Assembly: GCA_030695945.1 (NCBI GenBank)
Contig: JAUYOG010000026.1
Coordinates: forward strand, 21,906 to 85,905
Direction: 5' to 3'
Source: Ramlibacter sp.
GTDB taxonomy: Bacteria > Pseudomonadota > Gammaproteobacteria > Burkholderiales > Burkholderiaceae_C
DNA: 64,000 bases
Shown here piece by piece: positions 25,303-33,400 of the stretch. The notes beneath the pieces are model-generated. The model was not told the DNA's origin. It did not search any database and worked only from the letters and a program-made list of their open reading frames with translations. The first letter of the stretch is position 1. The number at the start of each line of letters is the position of its first letter. A program made the position numbers and the translations under genes.

Positions 25303-27039
25303 TCAGGCCGGCTGGACGGCGCCCAGGGGCGGAGAGGCATCGCTGCGGGGCGGCTGCTGCGGGCGCAGCCGCGCGAGCACCGCGTCGCGCGGGCCGTCGG
25401 CCACGATGCGGCCGTCGTGCAGCACCAGCAGGCGGTCGGCGACGGCGACGGCGCCGGGCCGATGGGTGATCAGGAACACCGTCTTGCCCTTGGCCTTCAG
25501 GTCCTGCACCGTCTTGACCAGCGCGGCCTCGCCGGCATCGTCCAGGTTCGCGTTGGGCTCGTCCAGCACGATGACGGCCGGGTCGCCGTACACCGCGCGA
25601 GCCAGGCCGATGCGCTGGCGCTGGCCCCCCGACAGCAGGCTGCCTGCCTCGCCCATCGGCGTGTCGTACCCCTTGGGGAAGCGCAGGATCATGTCGTGCA
25701 GGCCCGCGCAGCGCGCGGCTTCGATGACGCGCTCCGAGTCCACTTCGCGGAAGCGGCAGATGTTCTCCGCGATGGTGCCCTCGAAGAGCTCGATGTCCTG
25801 CGGCAGATAGCCCAGGTGGGGGCCGAGCTCGAGGCGGTCCCAGCCCTGGATCGGCAAGCCATCCAGCAGGACTTCGCCCGTCATGTCGGGCCAGATCCCC
25901 ATCATCACGCGCGCCAATGTGGATTTGCCCGACCCGGAGGGCCCCAGGATCGCGACGACCGTACCCGCCGCGACCTCGAAGCTCACGCCCTTGAGGATAG
26001 GCGTCGCGCGCCCCGGCGCATCCGCAACCACGTCGCGCAGGATGACCTCGCCGGTCGGCGCGACGCGTGTCAGGTTGGCGTCCCGTTCCGGATTCTCGGC
26101 GAGCATTTTCTCCAGCCGCAGGAAAGCCGCCAGCGCCGTGGCCGATTGGCGCCAGGTGCTCACCATCTGGTCGATCGGCGCGAGTGCGCGGTTGATCAGG
26201 AAGTTCGACGCGATCATCGCACCCGGGCTGATCTGGCCGTCGATCACCAGCAACGCCGCGGCGCCGAGGGACAGCGACTGCTGGGTGTACCGGACGAACT
26301 TGCTGATTGCGACGATGCGGCTGTTCACCCGGTTCGCGTCCCTGCCGCGATCGAGGAAAGCCTGCTGCCACACCGACCATCGGTGCCGCAGGTTGTCGAT
26401 CATTCCCATCGATTCGATCACCTCGGCGTTGCGAAGCTTGCTTTGCAGGTAGATGCCCACGTCCGTGCCGGCCTTGGCGGCCGCTTCCGAGGGCGCCACG
26501 GTCTGCCGGTGGCCGAACCACGCCAGGGCGCCCTGGATGACGGCGAACACCATCGCCACCACCCCCAGCAAGGGATGCAGGAAGAAGGTGACCGCGATGT
26601 AGATGGGAAACCAGGGCGCGTCGAAGAACGCGAAGATGCCGTTGCCGGTGAGGAACTGCCGAATCTGGATGAGGTCGCTGAAAGCCCTCGTCGGGCGGTC
26701 TTGCGCTTCACCCAGGTGCGATTCGAAGCTGGCGTTGAACACGCGGGTGCTCAATTGCTGGTCGAAACGGACCCCGGCGCGCACCAGCACGCGCGAGCGC
26801 GACCATTCCGAAAACGCCATCATCACCAGCAGGAACAAGGTGATCAGCGAAATCACGAGCAGGGTGAGCTCGCTGCCGCTCACCAGCACCCGGTCGTACA
26901 CCTGGAGCATGTACAGCGTCGGCACGAGCATGAGCAGGTTGGCGACCATGCTGAACAGGCCGACCGACTTGAATTCGCTCTTGAATGCCCACAGCGCCGA
27001 CGTCAGTTCGCTGCGCTGGAAGAATCGGGGTGTCTTCAT
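25303..27039 (-). CDS. Type I secretion ABC permease/ATPase, PrtD type (second of a tandem pair)
   Basis: A 578-residue half-transporter. Six membrane helices lie within about residues 20-300, followed by an ABC ATPase: Walker A GPSGSGKST, signature LSGGQRQRIGLARA, Walker B VIVLDEPNANLD and the His of ITHRPGAV. There is no N-terminal C39 peptidase domain, so no leader is cleaved. It is 25 bases after another full ABC gene of the same type. All catalytic boxes are intact in both, so they may form a heterodimer or serve two substrates. Confidence 0.95.
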   Translation of the reverse strand: MKTPRFFQRSELTSALWAFKSEFKSVGLFSMVANLLMLVPTLYMLQVYDRVLVSGSELTLLVISLITLFLLVMMAFSEWSRSRVLVRAGVRFDQQLSTRVFNASFESHLGEAQDRPTRAFSDLIQIRQFLTGNGIFAFFDAPWFPIYIAVTFFLHPLLGVVAMVFAVIQGALAWFGHRQTVAPSEAAAKAGTDVGIYLQSKLRNAEVIESMGMIDNLRHRWSVWQQAFLDRGRDANRVNSRIVAISKFVRYTQQSLSLGAAALLVIDGQISPGAMIASNFLINRALAPIDQMVSTWRQSATALAAFLRLEKMLAENPERDANLTRVAPTGEVILRDVVADAPGRATPILKGVSFEVAAGTVVAILGPSGSGKSTLARVMMGIWPDMTGEVLLDGLPIQGWDRLELGPHLGYLPQDIELFEGTIAENICRFREVDSERVIEAARCAGLHDMILRFPKGYDTPMGEAGSLLSGGQRQRIGLARAVYGDPAVIVLDEPNANLDDAGEAALVKTVQDLKAKGKTVFLITHRPGAVAVADRLLVLHDGRIVADGPRDAVLARLRPQQPPRSDASPPLGAVQPA

Positions 27040-27064
27040 TTTTTTTCGTTCTTGTTGCTTCAGG

Positions 27065-28816
27065 TCACGCGGCCGGGCTCAAGGCCGTCGGGGAGCCGGC
27101 AGCGCGCTGCTGGTGTGCCTGGTAAACCTGTGCCGCCGCCTTCGCCAGGGCCGCGAGGACTTCGTCGCGGGGCCCGAACGCCTGCTGCTGGCCGTCCCGC
27201 AGCACCAACATCTTGTCCACCACGGGCAGGATGCTGGTGCGGTGAGTCATGACCACGAACGTGGTGCCACGGCTCTTGTATTGAAGGATCGCGTTCGCCA
27301 GTGCGGCGTCGCCGGCTTCGTCCAGGCTCGAGTTGGGCTCGTCGAGCACGACGAAAGCAGGATCGCCGTAGATCGCCCGGGCCAGCCCCACCCGCTGCCG
27401 CTGGCCCCCGGAGAGCATCGCCCCCTCGGGTCCGACGGGGCTGTCGTAGCCTTCCGGCAGCTCCATGATGTAGTCGTGCAGGCCGACCGCCTGGGCCGCC
27501 GCCTCCACCTTGCGCGGATCGACCTCGCCGAAGCGGGCGATGTTGTCCGACAGCGTCCCGTCGAACAACTCCACGCCTTGCGGCAGGTAACCCACGTAAG
27601 GGCCAAGCTCGGACTTGTCCCAGGTGTACACGTCCGCGCCGTCCAGCCGCACCTTGCCCGATGCGGCGGGCCACACGCCGGTGAGGAGCCGGGCCAGCGT
27701 GGTCTTGCCGGAAGCCGAAGGCCCGACCACGGCCAGCACCTCCCCCGGCTGCAACGCGAAATTCAAGCCCCGCAGCAGCGCCGAGTTGCTGCCCGGCGCG
27801 GTGGCCAGGAGGTTCTCGACCAGCAGAGCACCGCGGGGTTCCGGCAGGGCCATGGTTTCGGGTTTGCGCGGGACGGCCGCCAGCAGCGCGTCCACGCGCT
27901 TCCATGATTCGCGGAAATTCACCACCCCGCGCCAGTTGGAGACGATCTGCACCAGCGGCGCCAGGATGCGCCCACCCAGGATGGATGCGACGATCATGGC
28001 GCCCCCCCCGCCATGGAGCTCGTTGCGCAATAGCAGCCAGGCGCCCAGGCCGAGCAGGAGCGAGCCCATGACGATCTGCAACAGCTTCATGATGGCCTGG
28101 TAGCCGCCGGCACGCTCGGAAGCCAGTGCCTGCAGGCCGAGGAACTCGCGCTGCTTATTCATCCAGCGGCGATGGATGTCCCGGAGCATGCCCATCGACT
28201 CGATCACCTGCGCATTGCGTAGCGTGCTGTCGGCGTATTGCTGGGCCGCGAACGCGCTCTTGTTGGCCTCGGCCAGGGGCGGCTGCGTGCCCCTCTCGTT
28301 CGCCCAGCCCACGCCCACCTGGACCACCGCGCCGACGATCGCCACCCAGCCCAGCACCGGGCTGATCAAAAAGATGACGAGCAGCAGCACCAATGCTCCG
28401 GGCGCCTCCATCAGGGCGGCGACGACCGGTGAGGAGCAGAACTCGCGCACCACGCGAAAGTCGTTCATCGGCTGGGTGCTGCCCCCGGGGATGCGTTTCA
28501 GGTTGGCAGTGAAAATGGCGTCGAACACCCGCGTGCCCAGCTTGCGATCCAGCGCGATGCCGGCTTCGTGCAGTATTTCGGAGCGCGCCCACTCGAGCAC
28601 CTCCATCACCGCGAAGGCGCCCAGGACGGCAAGCGTGAGCATGGCCAGGGTCATGTGGTTGCGGCTGTTCACCACACGTTCATACACCTCCAGCATGTAG
28701 AAGCTGGGCGCCAGCACCAGCAGGCTGGCGACCAGGCCGAACAGCGCCGCGCGCTTGAAGAAAGGCGTGAGTTCCGAGAAGGCTTCGCGCAACTCGGAGG
28801 CTTGGGGTTTGTTCAT
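27065..28816 (-). CDS. Type I secretion ABC permease/ATPase, PrtD type (first of a tandem pair)
   Basis: A 583-residue half-transporter built like its neighbour: membrane domain (FGLVASLLVLAPSFYMLEVYERVV near the start), then ATPase with Walker A GPSASGKTT, signature LSGGQRQRVGLARA, Walker B FVVLDEPNSSLD and MTHRTSIL. Its ATG at 28816 overlaps the stop of the TnpB-like gene by four bases (ATGA), so the two proteins are translationally coupled. It should energise export of the S-layer-like protein and the DUF4214 protease across both membranes together with the HlyD and TolC partners. Confidence 0.95.
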   Translation of the reverse strand: MNKPQASELREAFSELTPFFKRAALFGLVASLLVLAPSFYMLEVYERVVNSRNHMTLAMLTLAVLGAFAVMEVLEWARSEILHEAGIALDRKLGTRVFDAIFTANLKRIPGGSTQPMNDFRVVREFCSSPVVAALMEAPGALVLLLVIFLISPVLGWVAIVGAVVQVGVGWANERGTQPPLAEANKSAFAAQQYADSTLRNAQVIESMGMLRDIHRRWMNKQREFLGLQALASERAGGYQAIMKLLQIVMGSLLLGLGAWLLLRNELHGGGGAMIVASILGGRILAPLVQIVSNWRGVVNFRESWKRVDALLAAVPRKPETMALPEPRGALLVENLLATAPGSNSALLRGLNFALQPGEVLAVVGPSASGKTTLARLLTGVWPAASGKVRLDGADVYTWDKSELGPYVGYLPQGVELFDGTLSDNIARFGEVDPRKVEAAAQAVGLHDYIMELPEGYDSPVGPEGAMLSGGQRQRVGLARAIYGDPAFVVLDEPNSSLDEAGDAALANAILQYKSRGTTFVVMTHRTSILPVVDKMLVLRDGQQQAFGPRDEVLAALAKAAAQVYQAHQQRAAGSPTALSPAA

Positions 28817-29430
28817 TGTTGGGGAACCTCGACCTTGACATACTCGGGCAGCAGCGCCTGCCTGTTGCCGACCTGGAGGGGGCCGGCCTCTTCGTCCTCG
28901 TCGGCCGGCGCGAACCAGAACGAGAGCTCGAACAGCCCCTTGGCGTTGCGCGCGAGCACGACCTCGCGCAGTTTTTCGGTATGGAAACGCTCCTCCTCGG
29001 TCGGCGACAGCGCCACATCGAAGCGCATGCGGCCGTCGAGGGTGTACATGGACAATTTGCCTCCCTTCACGCTCAGGGTGTGGCGATCGAAGTACACCGG
29101 GCTATTGTCCGCAAAATGCAGCGTGGGCAGCGGCCCACCGTTCAGGCGCGCAAGGTTGACCGGGCTCGCGGGGTGCTGGAAGGCCACCCGGGCCATGCGG
29201 CAGACCGAATAGATCGCATTGCACACCATCTGCGAGCCGACAGCGGGAAACCGCTCGCGCAGCACCTTGTAGCTGAGGTGGTGCAGCGTCACGCGGTGCC
29301 AGCAACGGTGCTCCTGCACCATGGGCGCCAGCGCGTTGCAAACCTGGACGAACGCCGCCTGCAGCGCCAGCAGGCGCCTGTGCTGCTCCTCTGTGCCATT
29401 GAGCGGGATACGGACCAGGGTGGATTTCAT
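28813..29430 (-). CDS. TnpB-like N-terminal (WED/REC) protein lacking the RuvC nuclease, inside the secretion operon
   Basis: A 205-residue intact frame. By eye it matches the first half of TnpB/IS605 OrfB proteins: a first strand (STLVRIPLN, residues 3-11), a helical part with AAFVQVCNALAP and LHHLSYKVLRERFPAVGSQMVCNAIYSVCRMA (about 25-80), then the second barrel part with PVYFDRHTLSVKGGKLSMYTLDGR (111-134) and a REVVLARNAKGLFELSFWF-type strand pair (155-173). TnpB would continue with RuvC (GVDLG-type motif) and a zinc finger; here the chain ends at that boundary. No TnpA, insertion-sequence ends or guide-RNA scaffold are evident. Its stop overlaps the ABC gene start. I infer an adapted, nuclease-free nucleic-acid-binding regulator; this remains unproven. 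Confidence 0.72.
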   Translation of the reverse strand: MKSTLVRIPLNGTEEQHRRLLALQAAFVQVCNALAPMVQEHRCWHRVTLHHLSYKVLRERFPAVGSQMVCNAIYSVCRMARVAFQHPASPVNLARLNGGPLPTLHFADNSPVYFDRHTLSVKGGKLSMYTLDGRMRFDVALSPTEEERFHTEKLREVVLARNAKGLFELSFWFAPADEDEEAGPLQVGNRQALLPEYVKVEVPQQ

Positions 29431-29461
29431 ATAGGAGGATCTTAATCGATCCTATATGAAA
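29425..29461 (-). promoter_or_regulatory. Long hairpin burying the start codon of the TnpB-like gene
   Basis: On the minus strand TTTCATATAGGATC (29461-29448), a six-base loop and a 17-base arm ending CTATATGAAA (29441-29425) pair over 14 base pairs with one three-base bulge. The ATG of the gene lies in the stem, and no purine-rich ribosome site is seen before it. The A/T-rich stem stands out from the GC-rich surroundings. It could block translation until opened or bind the TnpB-like protein. The remaining 29462-29523 gap shows nothing else clear. Confidence 0.7.
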
Positions 29462-29523
29462 CTTGCCGTTGACCCCCCAAATTGCTCGGCTAATCTGTTC
29501 GGTGCCGCGCTTGACGCCGCGGG

Positions 29524-30288
29524 CTATGGGGTGAGGCCGCTGAAGTCCAGCGTGTCGCCCATGGGTCGGGGAGTCGCGGCCGGCCCGGCCTCGGCATGCG
29601 CGCGGGCCAGCTGGGGCAGCATCGAGAGATTCTGCATGGCCAACAACTGGCCATACACGAGGGGCAAGGCGCCCGCATTGCGCAGTTCCAGGAAAGGTTC
29701 CGCCGGCAGTGCATTGAGCGCCGCATCGTCGATGCGCAGCAGGCCTTCGACTGCCCGCTCACTGCGGCCCGTCTGCAGTTTCAGCGACCAAGGCTGGATG
29801 AGGTGGTGCTTTTGCAGGAGGCCGCAGACGTTCTCGGTGATTTTGCGGCTGGCGCTGATGCGGCCCAGGAAGGCCAGGACATCCGCGATGACCTTGACAG
29901 GTTTTTGCTCAGGCGTGAAGAACGGTTCGCCCTGGGGGCCATCCGTGACCAAGCCACTGCTTTCGTCGATGCATAGCACTTGGCTCCCGTCGTTGCCGGG
30001 GACCAGGTAGAACGGATAGGCGCGGTAGAACGCGGGGATGTATTGGCCCAGCCATCGGCCGGTGGAATCCACGAACAGGTTTTGTCCGGGCACCAGGCCC
30101 AGCACAGCCACCGGCACGCAAGCTCCCTGGTGCAGCATGAAGCCGATGGGGAGCGCCGCCGCGGCGGTCGGGATCTCCGCCAAGACCAGCGGCGCGACGA
30201 CGTCCTTGGCCGCGAAGGCATAGCTCGAATTGCGAAGCCAGCGCTTGCTGCCGTGCTTCTCTAGTGTCAAAGGCTGGATATTGGGCAT
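29524..30288 (-). CDS. SapC family protein (S-layer associated)
   Basis: A 254-residue protein of the SapC family, found beside S-layer genes in Campylobacter and many proteobacteria. Family features are the start MPNIQPLTLEKHGSKRW, the central PVAVLGLVPGQNLFVD, the WLGQYIPAFYRAYPF block and the later LCIDESSGLV. No signal peptide is evident. I start at the ATG at 30288, which fits the family; an in-frame ATG at 30342 would add 18 residues with short His/Pro repeats. Biochemical function is unknown. Its place between the S-layer-like gene and the secretion genes suggests a role in handling or regulating the surface protein. Confidence 0.85.
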   Translation of the reverse strand: MPNIQPLTLEKHGSKRWLRNSSYAFAAKDVVAPLVLAEIPTAAAALPIGFMLHQGACVPVAVLGLVPGQNLFVDSTGRWLGQYIPAFYRAYPFYLVPGNDGSQVLCIDESSGLVTDGPQGEPFFTPEQKPVKVIADVLAFLGRISASRKITENVCGLLQKHHLIQPWSLKLQTGRSERAVEGLLRIDDAALNALPAEPFLELRNAGALPLVYGQLLAMQNLSMLPQLARAHAEAGPAATPRPMGDTLDFSGLTP

Positions 30289-30360
30289 GTGCGGAATGTG
30301 CGGAATGTGCGTCGAATGATCGCAGGAATGGCGACCCGGCATGTTAGCCGCTTCACAAAT

Positions 30361-30393
30361 GAAAAACCCCGTCTCCTTGCGGAAGACGGGGTT
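30361..30393 (-). terminator. Rho-independent terminator after the S-layer-like gene
   Basis: Read on the minus strand, a nine-base-pair stem (AACCCCGTC with GACGGGGTT) and a 11-base loop are followed by TTTTTC. It lies 56 bases after the large gene and 73 bases before sapC. It should end most S-layer transcripts, leaving low read-through to sapC and the secretion genes. Confidence 0.88.
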
Positions 30394-30448
30394 CTTCGAA
30401 AACTGAAGAGATGCCGGAGGACCGGCCTCTCTTCACCGCGACTGCCGA

Positions 30449-33400
30449 TTAGGCAGAGGCGCCGACCACGAAGTTGCCGCCGGCGATGCCACCGGAAATC
30501 AGGTTACCCACGATCGTGAGTTGAACGTCACCCACCGTGAAGGTGCGGCTGCCGTCAGCGTCGAAAGTGATGATGCTGTTGCCGCCGGTCTGCTCGATGA
30601 ACAACTGGCCCGTTGCGCCGGCCACACCGTTGACGCCGTTGGCGGCGCCCATGACGACACCGGTCACGTCGGTTGCGAAGTCCAGGACGTCGCCGACCAG
30701 GAGGTTGGCCGTCGTCGCCGCGACGGAAGCCGCCGTGGTCGTGCCCGTCGCGGGTGCGGCGAACTTCAGCGTCAGCAGACCGGTACCGCGCGCGGCGATG
30801 TCCGTGATGGTCAGGTTGCCCGCACCGGAATCGACGGTCATTGCGAAGTTGCCAACGTTCAGCGCCGTGATGACGTCGTTGCCGGCACCCAGCTCGATCA
30901 CTTCAGCGGCCGTGTTGGCGGTCACCGAGGTGATGGTGTCGTTGCCGGCACCCAGCTTGATGCTCGTCATGCCTGCGGTGGCGGCCGCGAGCGTCATGGC
31001 CGTCGAAGAAGCCGTCGTGTCCAGCGTCTTGTTGTCGGCATCCAGCGTCAGCGTGTAGCCGGCCGTCTGACCGACGCTGATGACCACGTTTTCGATACCG
31101 ACCAAGGTACCGGCTGCGGTGGACAGGTTGATGGCACCTGCCACGTCGTAGCCGATGTTGAACGTATCGCCATCGGCCGCGGTGGCGTCGGTGAACGAGT
31201 CATTGGTCTGGTCCCAGGCAGCGGTGATCTTCACCGTGTCTGCGCCCGTACCACCGGTGATGACCTGGGTACCTGCGCTTGCGGTGGTGATGCTGTTGGT
31301 TCCATTCGCCAACGTCAGGTTGCCGATGGCCGAGTTGATCGAGCCTGCATTGCTCAGGGTGATCGTGCCGCCGTTGGTGATCGTCGTGAAGGCGTTGTAC
31401 TGCGCAACCGACACCGTCGCCGTGGCACCCGTCACCAGGGTTTCAAACCCGGAGACACTGCCAGCCGAGATGTTGGCGCCAGCTGCCAGCGTCAGCGTGT
31501 CGGTACCGTCGCCACCCACCAGCACGGAGTCGGCCGTGAAGGTCGTAGCCGTCGTCGTGGTCACCGCGTCGTTGTCAGCACCCATGTTGATGTTGAACTT
31601 GTACGAAGTGTCAGCACCCGCAGCGGTTTCGAACAGTGCCAGGGCGGTGATCACGTCGGCGCCGGCGCCCAGGCTGATCGAGCCGCCTTCGCGGATGTCG
31701 GCGGTGGTGGCAAGCGTGTCCGCGTTCGACGAACCCGTGACGCTGGCGAACGCACCGGCATCGTTGAATGCGGCAAGTGTATTGGCCGTCGTACCCACCG
31801 ACGCCAGGACCAGGGTCTCGACGTTGGTGATCGTGGCCGGCAAGGTCACGGCGCCTGCCGTCGACAGCACCAGGGAGTCGTTGCTGGCGGAACCGTCAAT
31901 CGTAGAACCCGCCAGGAAGGCGATCGTCGAATTGATCGTGTCAGCGTAGACAGTCGTCTTGGCATCGGCGTTGGTGTTGGTCGTCGTGTTGACCACAGCG
32001 GCAGCCGCCGTCAAGGTGATGGTGTTGCCCGTCGACAGCACGCCCACGTCGGTCGCCGTCAGCGAAGCCGTGTTGGGCAGCGAGATGCGGAAGTCGGCTG
32101 CGTTCAGCAGGCCGTCATCGTTCATGTCGATCCACAGCACTTTTTCGTCTTGCTGGTAAACCACGTCCAGGATGCCGTCGGCAGCCACCACGGAGTTCTG
32201 CGCAGCGGAGAACGTCGCCTGGTTGCCCTTGAAGGAACCAGGAGTCGTCGCCAGCAGGGCCGTGATGTCGAACGTGTCTTCGCCGGAGACGAAGTCGGTG
32301 ATGACGTCCACGCCGGAGTTGGTGGTGGATTGGGTAGCAGCCGTGTAAACGACCTTGTCCTTGCCAGCGCCCAGCGTGATGTTGTCGGCACCGACCGTGC
32401 CGTTGACCGTGTCGGCACCCGCGCCGGCAGTGATCGTGTCGGCACCTGCGCCGCCGGACATCGTGTCGGCACCCGCGCCGCCCTGGATGGTGGCGCCGGT
32501 GGACTTGACTGCCAGACCGTTCATGTTCACGTTGCCGGTGGCGGCGGACGCGTTGATGTTGGTGATCGAAGCAGCGCCCACGTTGGTGGAGGACACCGTG
32601 ATGCCGTTGCCGCCGGTGATCACAACGCTGGTGACGGAAGCCGTCGTCGCGGTGGTATCAGACAGAACCACGGCGTTGGTGCCCGTAGCCAGCGTGCCGT
32701 TGCTCAACACCGTCAGGCTTTCGATGCCGGTGGTGGCGATCGTGCCGGCGTTCACTGCGCGGTCGACACCGGCCACGGAAGTGGCTTGGCCGATTTGCAG
32801 GTTCAGCGTGTCGGCGGTGTTGGGGCTCGTCGAGCCGGTGACGGCGGCCGTCAGGGTGTTGCCCGTGTTGGTGCCACGCACTTGCAGCGTGTAGCCGGAT
32901 TCCATGCCCGTCACGCTCGTGCCGGTGGCATAGCCAGCGGCCAGAACCACGGTGTCGTCGCCCGTGAACTTGGCAGCGTCGAACGCCGTGGTCAGGCTGT
33001 CAGCGATCTGCAGCGTTTCCACGGTGGTGATCTTGCTGGCCACGGCGTAGGTGGAGCCCGTGTATTCAGCCAGGTTGGCCACGACAGTGTCACGGCCGGC
33101 GCCGCCGTCGAACGAGTCGGACGACGTCAGGGCACCGGTGAAGGTCACGGTGTCGGCGCCTGCGCCGCCCTTGACAGCCACGTTGGCGGCGTTGGTCAGC
33201 GAAACGGTGATGCCGCCGGCGGTTTGGGCCGATGCGTCAACGCTGGTCACGGTTGCGGCCAGGGGGGCGGTCACGGTCAGGGACTGGTTGCCGCCGACGG
33301 TGACCGTCTTGAGGGTGGTGCCAACCAGGGAGGCCACGGTGGAAGCCGCGGTTGCCGTGGTGATTGCCATCGTTTCGACGCCATCGACCGTCAGCGCGCC

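Noticed and set aside
23701..27252. An 1183-codon open frame on the plus strand across the secretion genes
   Set aside because: It runs antisense through TolC, HlyD and ABC genes that have clear motifs; the translation is Arg/His/Leu-rich as expected of a GC-rich shadow frame.
28813..29461. A complete IS200/IS605 or IS607 element
   Set aside because: There is no TnpA or serine recombinase gene, no RuvC or zinc-finger part, and no second subterminal hairpin; the gene overlaps the ABC gene as an operon member.
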